Origin: Xestospongia bergquistia
Taxonomy: Eukaryota > Porifera > Demospongiae > Haplosclerida > Petrosiidae
Direction of reading: 5' to 3'
NCBI GenBank assembly: GCA_963965975.1
Contig: OZ014413.1
Coordinates: 3,792,001-3,856,000, forward strand
DNA: 64,000 nucleotides
Of the stretch, positions 13,801 to 23,880 are shown one piece after another (the stretch's first letter is position 1; each line of letters opens with the position of its first letter). A model generated the notes under the pieces. That model made no database searches. It was not told the DNA's origin and saw only the letters and a program-made list of their open reading frames with translations. The translations under genes and the position numbers were made by a program.

Positions 13801-16800
13801 CAGATTTCTAATTTGTCAAAAATACCTCCGTTGATGGGCGTGGTCAATCGGTGACGTACAAGGGGGAACACGTTTATACATGTGATAAGAGTAAGAATGG
13901 GAAAAAGATGTGTAGTAGCCAACTGTAGCAGTACCCACAAGGATAAAGTTAGCCTGTTCACATTCCCAAAGAATGCTCAACTGAGAGCAACGCGGAACAG
14001 GCAGATAAAGACCACTAGAGCCGACCGGCATTCTTCTTCAGAGTACTCATGTGTGTGTAGTAAGCACTTTACTCATACAAATGAGATATAATAGGACATT
14101 TGAAGTTTTTATTTGGTATTTTAATATGTTTATATGCAAAAGAAAGTAAAAATAATCCTATAATTCTCAATCATTACAGAGAAGTACTTAAAATAGCAAC
14201 AGCAGGCATCATGCCAGAAAAAGTGGTTGTTCCACCTCCATTATGTAGCACATATGATAAACCAGTGAAGGAGAAAGCTATTTTAGAGCATAAAAGTAGA
14301 TTTAAGTAATCAATAATTAATTAATCATATTTTAAAACCAACATAATTTCCTTGAGAAGGAAATTGTTCTTGTATTTTATTAACAGCACAAGCCGGTAAG
14401 ACAACTCGGTTGTGTCTTCCAAGCCAGCGCCAGCACCAACTGACTAACTGACAATATGCTGTATGCCGTAATTGTCTGCAATAAAATAGAAGCATACTTA
14501 CTCATGTAAGGAACCATGGCGTGCACTAGACCCATAATGCTGACGGTAGACATAATAGGCAGTCTGAAGTACCCACATGTCAAGACAAACATTGTCAAAA
14601 CCGGGATGGTCTGTAATACACTTCACTGGTGAGCTGGATTGGGTAACATGACTTTTCTTGTCTTGAACTTCTTGTATCTCACAGCAGCAGACACATTCAA
14701 TAGCAGTTGGCATAGGTACACAATCGCCACAGTTACACCTTCCTCTAGTTTATTACATTTCTACTATTTTTTTAGTCTTACCAATTAGTATTTCCAAGCC
14801 TGCTACTCTCTGGTGAGTCCTGGTCATCAGATTCACTGCTGCTACTAGAGCCATTGCTACTATCTGTTACCTCTGGCTCAAACAGAAAAGGCTGAGCTCC
14901 ATGTAATTGCTCCTCATCACTGTCATTGTTAATGGAAGACAGAGGAGAACATGAAGGTGATGACTGCTCTAATGTTGAATGCTCTTCATCAGACGCGTTC
15001 CCCCTTGTACGTCACCGATTGACCACGCCCACTAACGGAAGTATTTTTGACAAAATAGAAATCTGCAACTTTTGATCCAAAATTTCGAGCAGAAGTAGCG
15101 CGTTTTTGGAATTTTGGATATTTTTGCAGGTAATAGTACTTCATCATAAACAAATTGCAAACCAAAAAATTTGGGGGTTCAGTTACCCTTTAAGCTTTTG
15201 TAAGAATTATTGCTATGGAAGAATTTGAAATAGCCCATTTTAACAAATATGTGATGTACACTTCTAGGATATACCAACACAGACATATCTAATTATTTCT
15301 ATTCATACACATGTGGCTGTAGATCAACACATTTCCAGTTAAAAATAGTTTTGTTAATATTGACAATACAACTTTGGTTGGGTGGGCAATTTGTGGGTAA
15401 AGAACGCTATTTTGCAAGGTCAAAAGGTCACTTCTGTACTCCAGTTCAGTTAGTTATGTCCCCAGACTACCATGTTCCTGAACAAAGAGAGTCTGGTGCA
15501 TTTGCTTCAAATTCTTGGTCCTAGCATCATAGTGTGACATGTCAACTCCATGTACTCATATACCAATGATCACATCACAAGTTGCTAATGGTCATGTGAC
15601 ACATGATAAGATTAAACCTAAGCAACAATCAACTACAGTTTACAACATAATTATAGCTATCCCTCAATTACTTGTACACAAAACATCCATTCCACGTACA
15701 AAGAAAATACATGAACAAGTTTCCGAGACCAGCAATTCCTCAGAGGTGTCAAAATGTAGCATTCACATGTTTTCTTACAAGGTCATATGATCAATGACAT
15801 CATATTGATGACACTAGGACTGGGAACTCAGAGCAAATGCATTAAACTGCCTTTTTGCTTGGGGTATGTGGTAATCTAGGGATGAGACTAAGACCAGTAA
15901 TCCAGTCCAGTGATTACAGACAGCGCTTTTAGGAAGGCTAGTTCAATCAAGTGTGTAAACACTGGGCTGGACTGGCCTTTAATTATTTGTGGGTATGTAG
16001 GTAAAGGTTCATGCCGGATCAACCTAATGTTGTATACAATTCACAATATTAAAATAAGATAACATTATGCCCTTTGATTTTTTGCATATATACAAGCTGT
16101 ATATGTTAAACTTCACAAATAATTTAGATTATATTCAAAAGCAAGCTGTCTGTAGGCCACCGAGGTCAGTCTTGTATAAAAGACTCATTTAAATGATAAT
16201 ATCTTGATTTATGAAGTGGTCATTTGTCAGAATTTCATGCATTACTTTTACTGTTAATGTTGACATTTTGGTCTGGTCTTGCCAACACTAACTGTTTACC
16301 TTGAACAGTCTTATTGACAGATATATAATATAATTCATGCATGATATGATACATGCACACAAAACACAAAAGCTTTTAGCTGTAAGATTGTAGAGTTATT
16401 ATATAAGCTGAACTGAAGCTACCAGCAGTCTTGTATTGTAGTCATGCCTAAGTCACACCCACATAAATAACTAAAGGACACAATAGTCCAGTCTAGTGAC
16501 TCCTAGTTCTAAGTTTTGTAAGAATCACAATTGCTAGAATACACCTTTTTAAAAGTGGAAACCTTGTATGAAAAACAATAACTCTATGTAAAAGTATATC
16601 TTAACAGCCAAGCTGTGACATTTGGAGTTATATGTACATCTACTATTTTATGTGAATGATACCTGAATGATGAGTTCACAATCACTACATTGTCTGCTTC
16701 AAATATTCGAATTGGAAGTGGGCAATGATCGAAGTGAACATTTTCAAAACTGATAAAGTCAGATCTACTGAAATACAAGGAATGAAGGTTACCAGTTTGA

Positions 16801-17138
16801 GTGTAAAATTGTTCAGCGTCAAACTGACAGACAACTTGAACTCCTCCATTTCCTATGATACTAACTGATGCATTAGTAACAATAGGTTCAGTAATAAGAT
16901 GTACACCAGACTGAAGATTAATGACAAAGTAGTTACATACTTTGGTATCTCTCATTGTGAAGTTTAGAGCAGCTTGTAGGCTAGGACATTTAGTCGTCTC
17001 TTGGCTGCACTCCTTGTTTTCAATATTTCGGAGGACATGCAACGTATATATTATAGTACCATTGTTCTTACAAAACGACCAATTGGTGTCAATAGTATAA
17101 AGAAACAACAAAAATAGAAGCAATCTACTAACCATCAT
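7812..17138 (-). CDS. Secreted beta-helix, cysteine-rich, multi-pass membrane protein
   Basis: Fourteen exons are supported by reading frame and GT-AG sites: about 17138-16584 (3' edge unsure), 13196-13045, 12628-12417, 12167-12027, 11694-11540, 11249-11087, 10963-10865, 10813-10725, 10151-10006, 9892-9733, 9642-9499, 8972-8838, 8665-8370 and 7977-7812. Exon 1 begins MMVSRLLLFLLFLYTIDT, a signal peptide, then repeated short strand motifs with many N-x-T/S sites, as in right-handed parallel beta-helix (pectin-lyase-like) proteins. An Ig-like segment (WPGQRLNLSLRALDEFGNP) follows, then CDQ/CEQ and CPPGYCQC cysteine-rich exons and GTLCGECKEG. The last seven exons hold about seven hydrophobic segments and a hydrophilic tail ending DVVIVDSTE. 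This suggests a large surface receptor or adhesion-like protein (inference); the family is not named. The 3.4-kb intron holds a transposon, and beta-helix exons seem to be missing there, as may one exon between 10.15 and 10.72 kb. No disabling change was found in the exons read. Confidence 0.75.
9000..9440. repeat. GATTAC/ATTATG-type simple repeats in an intron
   Basis: Two clusters of loosely repeated hexamers (GATTAC, ATTATG, ATTACA) at about 9025-9120 and 9300-9440, inside the intron between the exons at 8838-8972 and 9499-9642. No larger element boundary was found. Confidence 0.6.
13897..14309 (+). CDS. THAP zinc-finger protein inside the transposon (partial)
   Basis: The start at 13897 gives MGKRCVVANCSSTHKD, which places the first Cys pair (C-x4-C) where THAP domains have it; a further in-frame ATG lies at 13882. 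FTFPK and then VCSKHF complete the C2CH zinc ligands, with the last Cys-x2-His near 14065. The ORF ends at 14091, somewhat short of a usual ~90-residue THAP domain. A second open block at about 14176-14309, after an acceptor-like TTACAG, reads LKIATAGIMPEKVVVPPP and may be the next exon. THAP domains bind DNA and are used by P- and Kolobok-type transposases to recognise their own ends. The transposase body is absent. Confidence 0.65.
14325..15004 (-). CDS. P2X7-ballast-like zinc-cysteine protein inside the transposon
   Basis: Three exons with GT-AG sites: about 15004-14782, 14744-14502 and 14475-14325. Exon 1 is an acidic, Ser-rich linker with no in-frame ATG after a TGA in the terminal repeat, so the start is missing or upstream. 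Exon 2 has CNCGDCVPM, ECVCCCEI, then CITDHPGFDNVCLDMWVLQT. Exon 3 has LRHTAYCQLVSWCWRWLG, then NRVVLPACAVNKIQEQFP and ends YVGFKI. This is the pattern of the C-terminal zinc 'ballast' domain of the vertebrate P2X7 receptor (C-x-C-G-x-C, C-C-x-E, C-I-T-x-H-P-x-F, R-x-x-A-Y, R-V-x-x-P-x-C-x-V, I-R-x-x-F-P), which also occurs as stand-alone proteins in invertebrates. No P2X channel part is present. The stop lies 15 bp from the THAP stop, so the units are convergent. Confidence 0.75.
15194..16583. other. Intron or intergenic sequence, no gene recognised
   Basis: The minus-strand gene should have further beta-helix exons here, but none with a good frame and splice sites was found. The plus ORF at 15539-15790 shows no motif and is not supported. 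Confidence 0.4.
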
Positions 17139-18020
17139 AACAACACAACAAACTAGACTTACGTCTTACGAACTCGATCGCGAGGTCAGAATCTTTTTTT
17201 ATATAGGAATGTTATGGGCAAAACCAACAATAAAAAAATGTGGTTTGTCATGTGTTCCAGGATTATCAACATTACTAGGGAAAGAGACAACTAGACGCTT
17301 TCTCTGTAAACAGTAGGCTGACCTTGTCAGACTATATATACAGCCAACGAAATTCCGTATCGGATATCCATATAAACTTATGACTCACATCCGTTTTCCT
17401 ATATCAATTTCACAACGTTCGGGCAATCACTCTGTTCAATCAGAACTGATACGGTACAGTTGTGGTTACAACGTTTGGAAATGGATGGTTTACATTAGTT
17501 GCCGTATTTCCACTGGTTAAAAATTACCAATTAATGTAATAGTGTTGTATCTTTGTTATGGTTATTTACTTACACTAATCCAATGACTATATTATTATTG
17601 TAAAAGTAATGGAAATTATACATTATAGTCTTAACATTGTATTTATAATATTAATTTACAATCACTAATACATCAATTGGATTATTGTTGTAAAACCAAT
17701 TTTATTATTATTGTATATTCATTGGTGTATTTATAATATTTTTAACTTATTCATCATTATTAATTATATATACAAGGAAATTGTTGGCTAAAAGTACTCT
17801 TTGAAATAGAATAAATTATACTGAAAATTATTTCATTTGAAGAAAGCAATTAAGAATGCTAATTTGAAGTGATGTGTACATGCTGTTGGGAATCAAATAA
17901 TGAATCTCGAATATCACTACATTACTAATATAACCAAGTCTACATGTACACCAGCTATCTAAGTAATGTTAACGTATGAGTCAAAATATGTTATATGTCC
18001 CATCTACATACTCGCAAAGT
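17139..18020. other. 5' flank of the beta-helix gene
   Basis: Presumed promoter side of the minus-strand gene starting at 17138. No motif is convincing enough to call. The distal half is AT-rich with repeated TTATTATTG-like words. Confidence 0.4.

Positions 18021-18063
<43 letters not shown>
18021..18063. repeat. (TA)n microsatellite at the left edge of the Penelope-like element
   Basis: About 20 TA units. A second (TA)n tract at about 19462-19488 lies beyond the other end, suggesting the element inserted into a TA-rich target. Confidence 0.8.
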
Positions 18064-18065
<2 letters not shown>

Positions 18066-18104
18066 CAGAATTAAAGGACAAAAGAACAGAGCTCTCGCTA
18101 TGTT

Positions 18105-18147
18105 GCTGTTACTCCGAGTTTCACGCGTTATGCGATCGTCAGACAGC
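18105..18147 (-). ncRNA. Hammerhead ribozyme motif, 3' terminal repeat
   Basis: Read on the minus strand: stem I strand GCTGT, core CTGACGA, a small stem II (CGC/GCG around ATAAC), core GAAA, a minimal stem III (CT-CGG-AG), the cleavage dinucleotide TA, then ACAGC closing stem I. Type I hammerheads with very short stem III are known in Penelope-like elements. The pairing was traced by eye and is short. Confidence 0.6.
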
Positions 18148-18191
18148 TGGATACTACTCTATTTACAGGCTGGTAATATAGCATCAAGGTG

Positions 18192-19250
18192 TTAACTATG
18201 TCCTATCCTAGAGAAATGTGCTAAATAGTACTTGTTTTCGTGTCGGCATTTTGAAACGAGTTCGGATCTTTTATTCAAGGTGGTGGTTTTGTCGGCGTTG
18301 ATGATAGAGAGCTTTTCCGTTAGGCAAAGGTTGCACCGCTTTGTTGTGTTGGAGTAGGCTTGTGCCCTTCGGTTTATTGACCAAGTAATTTTGAATTCCT
18401 TACCTTCTTTCTTCAATTGCCAAACATACTTCGATAGTTCCGTGCTATTTCCGTATTTCTCGTCCCTAATTGATTGCATGTGGTTGGAATATCTCTGCTT
18501 GAAGGCGTGTTTGGTTAGGCCTATGTACACCTTTTTCTCATTTCTTCTCATGTTTTCGACTTCTGGATTGTAGATGATGTTATTAGACTGGCCTTCGCCG
18601 TTTAGTGGGCATAGGTCTTTTTTTCGGCAGTTACAGGTTTTCTGCGTGCGTGTGCTGGTGTCCTTTGAGACCTCATTATTGTGTGCCTTGATGATGTTGG
18701 CTAGGTTTGGCATGCAGCTGTAGCTGACCTTAACAGTGTCTTTGTTGAATATTTTGTGTAGCCTTGAGTTTTCCGGGAAATGCTTGGCGATCAGCTTTAG
18801 GAATTTTTGGCCTACATTCGTTGATACGTTTTTGCTGAATGGTGAGTTGAACCGTATGATGTTGCGCTGTCGGTTACGTTTGCTCTTTTTTGGTTGGTCG
18901 TCGCTGTAATGTAGGTTTTCCAAGTAGCCGCAGGATTTGAGTGCATCTACATAGAGGGGAGCAGCTTGGTTGAAGATTTCTTTGTCATGCGAGATGTCAG
19001 AGATGCGTCTGCTGATCGAATCTGGCAGATTCTTGATGATGTTAGGTGGGTGGTTAGACTGCTTGTGGATGTAGACTGGTTTGTCGTTCGGCTTTCTATA
19101 AGGGTAGTACTTACCATTGTTCAAGTTTAGGGTGATGTCAAGAAAATTTACAACTTTTAGGTTGGCTTGGATGGTGATTCTGAGGCCAGTCTCTTTGAAG
19201 ATCCGAACTCGTTTCAAAATGCCGACACGAAAACAAGTACTATTTAGCAC
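18192..19250 (-). CDS. Penelope-like ORF, C-terminal part with GIY-YIG endonuclease
   Basis: A 352-codon frame. Its first ~20 codons lie in the terminal repeat and are not original coding start. True element coding begins about ANLKVVNFLDITLNLNNGKY, the thumb/linker part after the RT palm, followed by YIHKQSNHPPNIIKNLP. A cysteine-rich linker (CNCRKKDLCPLNG, near 18620) precedes the GIY-YIG nuclease: VYIGLTKHAFKQRYSNHMQS with the conserved Y-I-G, R and H, then LSKYVWQLK and ITWSI. These nick DNA for retrotransposition. RT palm motifs are absent, so the copy is dead on arrival through 5' truncation, but the remaining frame is fully open, indicating a young insertion. Confidence 0.85.
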   Translation of the reverse strand: MLNSTCFRVGILKRVRIFKETGLRITIQANLKVVNFLDITLNLNNGKYYPYRKPNDKPVYIHKQSNHPPNIIKNLPDSISRRISDISHDKEIFNQAAPLYVDALKSCGYLENLHYSDDQPKKSKRNRQRNIIRFNSPFSKNVSTNVGQKFLKLIAKHFPENSRLHKIFNKDTVKVSYSCMPNLANIIKAHNNEVSKDTSTRTQKTCNCRKKDLCPLNGEGQSNNIIYNPEVENMRRNEKKVYIGLTKHAFKQRYSNHMQSIRDEKYGNSTELSKYVWQLKKEGKEFKITWSINRRAQAYSNTTKRCNLCLTEKLSIINADKTTTLNKRSELVSKCRHENKYYLAHFSRIGHS

Positions 19251-19321
19251 ATTTCTCTAGGAATAGGACATAGTTAACACCTCGATGCTATATAACCAGC
19301 CTGTAAATAGAGTAGTATCCA

Positions 19322-19364
19322 GCTGTCTGACGATTGCATAACGCGTGAAACTCGGAGTAACAGC
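19322..19364 (+). ncRNA. Hammerhead ribozyme motif, inverted terminal repeat copy
   Basis: The same arrangement as the partner at 18105-18147, in the opposite orientation. CTGACGA is at 19327-19333, GAAA at 19347-19350, and cleavage would follow TA at 19358-19359. A C-to-T change relative to the partner gives a wobble pair in stem II. Confidence 0.55.
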
Positions 19365-19410
19365 AACACAGCGAGAGCTCTGTTCTTTTGTCCTTTAATT
19401 CTGTTCTAAC

Positions 19411-19461
19411 CCGCTCTGTCTAACGACATCGAGCACTCTTCAACAGACTTAGATACTTCAG

Positions 19462-19496
<35 letters not shown>

Positions 19497-19846
19497 TGTA
19501 TATCAGATGCATCATTTAAATAATATTCAAAATTTCATAAAATTCCTGACTTGAATTAACTTGATTATATAAACCACTATTAGTAGTAGATTGGGATACA
19601 TGTTGTATATATCATTATTATATTAAAAAAAATATTTATTATCTGTTTTTGGTCAGGGGTTTGAATATTAATCCAATATATTCTTTTCACAGTTTAATTT
19701 TCTTAATAAAGAATTTGAAGCACTCACTAGCCACATTAACTGATATGGTGACATAATCTGGTACGTACTATAATGAAGAATGACCTAATAAAAGGAAATT
19801 AAAAAGTTTATATCATCCATCATCAATTATAAATAATTTATAATCA

Positions 19847-19885
<39 letters not shown>

Positions 19886-20504
19886 ATTATATAAAAGTCT
19901 TAAGCATACATTCCATTTAATCCTTAGATAATGTCTATACTACTTCATGTCATTAATTAGTATCATTTTCAGGAAGGTTGATATGTTTTGAGACATATAT
20001 TATGCTGCTAAGAGATGTCATCAATAAATTATGGTGTAGATGTTAGTGATATGGATGAGGTAACTCTTGACATTATGCAATATTTTCTTAAATGCATGCC
20101 ATCAACTTGGAAGATATCAATAAAGTCTTATAATGGTCAACACAAAAAGATGAAGTTAGGATTGGATACATTATCATTTTACACACAGATCTAACATTTC
20201 TAACACAAACTGCTATATACGTTTAAGAGAGAGAGAGAGAGAGTTTACAAAAATATCTACCTTTTGTAACATAGATAATACTGGTATATATGTTTCTGTA
20301 CAGAGTCCATGGTGTGCTACATCATATCTTGGAATTGATGAAAATATAAATGAGAGAGAGACAAACGCACAAACACACACACTTAGGACAAATTGATAGT
20401 TGACTGTGTATAGTAGCCATACTTCATATGTCAACTGCTAATACTCAGTGTGTTAGTAGTTCAACAACACATGTAAGTCTGCATACTCATTTTATATTTA
20501 TTAG
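19411..20504. other. Non-coding AT-rich stretch with microsatellites
   Basis: Contains (TA)n at about 19462-19488 and 19848-19882 and a short (GA)n at about 20226-20242. The minus ORF at 20213-20434 shows no family motif and is not called. Confidence 0.5.
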
Positions 20505-20855
20505 TACTGCATTGACAATACATTATTGTTGATAATCTAGTGCTTTCTCAATTACTTTTGTTCTTTTACAGTTTGTATGACTTGGTTTTTATGAAGAGAA
20601 CTCCAATATCTCTGCTGTCAATACTATCAATAACTCTTTAATGTTAGTCCTGGTAACAATAGTGAATGGATTATTTTACATTTATTTGTACTACATGGAT
20701 AATACATTATAGTTGGTAGTCAGTCTAGTGCTTCCCCAATTAATTTATTAGTATTACATCAACGATACATTATAGTTGGTAGTCTAATACTTTCCCAATT
20801 AATTTATTAGTACCACATCACAATACATTAAAGTTGGTAGCCTAGTACTTTGAGA
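20505..20855. repeat. Diverged ~62-bp tandem repeats
   Basis: About four units, each with a core like CAATACATTATAGTTGGTAG then CTAGTRCTTTCCCAATTA. The last three units are the most regular. Confidence 0.65.
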
Positions 20856-21244
20856 AGTTGGATGATGAGGATCCACACGTTTCTCTGGATATATGAAATG
20901 TAGAAGCTTCTGCAAAACAAAGTTGGTGGCAATGTCTAGACTGGGAGCTTGTCAGTATTCATATATATTCTGAGTTCTTATTGGGTAAATGAAGGCTTTA
21001 TATCTGTGAATATCTATCAATATATCAATAAAAACAAGAAATAGATGTGGAATCACTAAAATAATTTTCTTTAATACACTGTTGAATCATTTTGTTGGTC
21101 CAAATTGTTTCATGATGTCAACTGTATACAAAATCAGATGCACTTTAGATTTTCTAAAATACTCAGCCGTACACTCTAATGTTGAATGTACATAATACTG
21201 ACAAATCTACTGGTATTCAGTTTTATATAATATTTTAGTCAGTG

Positions 21245-21955
21245 TAGTGAATCAAGTTGATTGTTCATTATCAATCCTATCAATCCTATCAAGTTGATTG
21301 CTAAAGTACTCAACTATGCCAGAAGTACAACTACCCAAGAAATTGTAGTGCGTTAACCTACTGGGAGGAGGACTACCCTTCCCAATTAGACCTAGGCAAC
21401 GAAAAATATGGTGGACCTTTTACAGTAGAGGAAGTAGAAATTGTCAAAACAGTGTTTCGCATTATTCCTCTAATGATTTGTATTTTTTGGACTCAGCTGT
21501 GTTGATGAAGTATACTGGAGTATAATGTGTCATATTTCAGGGATCTATTACTAATTCCACAGATATTGTATGGTGTTGCATTTGCACTGACTTTCCCAGC
21601 ATCACAATAGCACAGTCTCCTATAGAAATGAGAGATGATGATGGTTGGGATGTGTTTGCCTCTCTTGGAGTTAGTTATCTAATTAATATCAATACAAAAT
21701 ATCCTTTTGGCTTTGATAACAATTCTATCTGTCCAAGTCTCTATTACAGTATTACTAAGAATGTTGTTATCTTTAATATACTGTTAGTATTCATAGTACT
21801 AGCTAAATGGTACAAGTTACATGTGAGAGAGAATGAAATCAATATAGGTCAAATTATTGATGAACACTATGAAAGGTATATGGGCCAGGAAGAAGAATAT
21901 GAAAGACAAATGGACTTTCTACTGACTGATACTTTGTTTTTAAAATTATCATAAT
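21245..21955 (+). pseudogene. POT/SLC15-like transporter remnant D
   Basis: Starts within the cytosolic segment (LIAKVLNYAR, then the T-Y-W-E-E-D-Y and G-N-E-K-Y-G-G-P-F segment, near 21355-21425) in more than one frame. It lacks most middle helices, passes TIAQSPIEMRDD (21607-21640), and ends in an open 108-codon frame with HVRENEINIGQIIDEHYERY. The end of that frame (21628-21954) is the cleanest surviving C-terminus of the family in the window. The 3' flank to 22280 is shared with positions 1-85. Non-functional as a transporter. Confidence 0.7.
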
Positions 21956-22196
21956 TGTATTAGTTTATTGCAACAAATAGAGTCGTTGTGATTTTAACAC
22001 ATTATATATATATATTTGATGACATGTTTAAATTATTGATGGCTGTCTTTAAGTTTGTTAAATTTGGGTTGACTGCTATCTTTTTTCTTTGACATGTAAA
22101 TCTTATGTTGGTGAGACATAAAAGAAAATTAAGAAAAGATGTAAAGATGGCAATGCCAAAAATAAAGTAGACAATATAAGTAGACAAACCTTTGAA

Positions 22197-22280
22197 ATAA
22201 AAATTGAATACTACTATATACAATCTTCAGTTTATGTATTCTCGATTGAATAGAAGCTTGTAAACTAATTCCAGTAATTA
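22197..22280. repeat. Second copy of the transporter downstream flank
   Basis: Matches positions 1-85 of the window; see that entry. Confidence 0.7.
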
Positions 22281-22639
22281 TGGGCCTTTTAATTACTGAT
22301 CAGACAGAAACGGATTGATGGTCAGTGAATAGAAAAGGATTTGGATGTATTGATGTTTTGATAGAAGAATAAATATATAGTGTACATTAAAAGAATAGAT
22401 TATCAGACATATAAACGGTTAAATAACACACAGAAAGATATAAACATTAAAAAAAATTAAGAGAGATATAAAATTATCTTTCATTTTCATTTTTTAATAT
22501 CATATATTCATGACCTATGAAGTATTGAAAATGTAAAATGAGTAAAGAAAGATCAAGCTTATTGTTGAGATTAAAAGCAGACTTTCTTTCTTAAATTATT
22601 ATAGTAACTTTATATAAAAGTTTTTCCTTCTTCTAATCT

Positions 22640-23880
22640 CCAATGACTTGTTCAACCACATCTTGTGTCACACCAAGCATTAAATAAATATGACAGTAAT
22701 GACATTTCTTTCTGTGAACAGATATTGTCTTACAACACAAACTATATTTATGAACCAGTTCATTATTTTCTTTTCTGAACAACACAGCTAGTTAAAATGT
22801 AGAATGTTAAGAGTATTGATCTGTGTTCTCTTGAAAATAGTAGATCTAAAGTGAGAACATGTTGTCCTTTATGAGCTTCTCCAGCTACATTTATATTATC
22901 ATAAGCTCCTTCAAATGTTGTGTCATAATAAAAGATGATCAGAATAGGATGACTTTGCCAATAAAGAAATCAACCAGTTTCATTAGTGCATCAATATCCA
23001 TGGAGCCAGAATTGATCGATATCTGTTGATCCAATAATAGAGGGAACTTAAATTGGCCAAGGACCTCCAAGAGGATTATCATTAGGGTATTGACATATAC
23101 CAACATCATAAAATAATAGCATAGCTGCAATGTGTAATTCCTCTTCTTACCACGATGGGAATTATCAGAGTAAAAGGGTACAGGAGAAAAAATATTAGGG
23201 TTATCATCATATAAGAAGGGTCATATATCAGGAACTAGAGATAGTAATGTGTCACTTTTGATTAGCTCTCTAGAGGGATAGGTATGTGCACCCCAAATAG
23301 CATGAATATTCTTTGTATTGAAAAAAATATTAAGTAAATAGACTCAGTAACTTTCCAAATGACTTTCATTATGTGGCCATTTAGCATGCCATAATAGTCA
23401 AGTACGTTACACTTCATCAGTTTAGTGTTTATAGAAAAATCACTTGAGTCAAATGAATCCCCTCCATTGTTCACCATAAAGTTAGCATAAATATAAGTTT
23501 AAGAACAGTATATGGTTTGCAAATGAATTTACATTGATAACCAAAAAAATTAGTAACATAAGGCTGAAAGAATATCAACTGCTCTTTATGAGCATCATCC
23601 TGTTGTCTTTCAGTGATACCAGTAGAAGGTACTTGATATATACCAACAAGCAGTTACTTTAGAATTGTGATCTTCAATGACGTTTGGGTCATTAGTTGGT
23701 GGCGATACATGAAGGTCTCCTTTACTGGATCTTGCAAAAGGTGAGAGAGTGTCTTTCCATGGTTTCTGTTCTGGTCCATAAGGAACTTCTAAATGACTAG
23801 TGTTATGAACCTGTTCAGCCAATTCCAATAATAACAAAGGAGGATATTCAGCCAATTATTCATTCATACATCCTGTGATC
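22640..23880 (-). pseudogene. Degraded gene, unknown product
   Basis: Short open blocks on the minus strand appear in changing frames. The start side (23855) reads MAEYPPLLLLELAEQVHNTS. A middle block (23477-23262) has DSFDSSDFSINTKL. An end block near 22740-22640 reads CCKTISVHRKKCHYCHIYLM, a small Cys/His cluster just before a stop. The blocks run in the same order and direction, which suggests one decayed coding region rather than chance. No family is recognised. Confidence 0.35.

Larger units (their letters stand above)
13677..15189. mobile_element. TTAA-flanked THAP transposon (Kolobok-like) with 197-bp inverted repeats
   Basis: A 1513-bp element with near-identical terminal inverted repeats at 13677-13873 and 14993-15189, each beginning AGGGTAACTGAACCCC. 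TTAA flanks it exactly at 13673-13676 and 15190-15193. A TTAA target plus a THAP domain is the signature of Kolobok-type DNA transposons; P elements also carry THAP but make 8-bp duplications. Inside are two convergent coding units: THAP exons on the plus strand and a zinc-ballast protein on the minus strand. No DDE-type transposase core is visible, so this is probably a non-autonomous derivative carrying cargo. It sits in an intron of the beta-helix membrane gene. The close similarity of the arms suggests a fairly recent insertion. Confidence 0.8.
18066..19410 (-). mobile_element. 5'-truncated Penelope-like retroelement with inverted terminal repeats
   Basis: An element with only the C-terminal half of a Penelope-like ORF. 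About 200 bp at its left end (18066-18262) recur as a near-perfect reverse complement at its right end (19203-19405). Such inverted 'pLTR' copies on truncated insertions are known for Penelope-like elements. Both repeats carry a hammerhead-ribozyme motif. The (TA)n tracts on each side suggest a TA-rich target. Confidence 0.8.

Noticed and set aside
14380-14713. Two overlapping minus-strand ORFs read straight through
   Set aside because: They cross splice sites. The spliced exons at 14744-14502 and 14475-14325 give the conserved ballast motifs, whereas the run-through frames do not.
13677-15189. P-element assignment for the THAP transposon
   Set aside because: The flanking sequence is an exact TTAA pair, whereas P elements make 8-bp target duplications; Kolobok-type fits better.
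17966-18195. Plus-strand ORFs with long Tyr-Ile runs
   Set aside because: They only translate the (TA)n microsatellite and the Penelope-like terminal repeat.
18391-18573. Plus-strand ORF inside the Penelope-like element
   Set aside because: Antisense to the GIY-YIG coding frame, with no motif of its own.
19261-19364. A hammerhead closed by pairing with the upstream CCAGCC segment
   Set aside because: That pairing gives no proper stem III or cleavage dinucleotide; pairing GCTGT with the downstream ACAGC is consistent.
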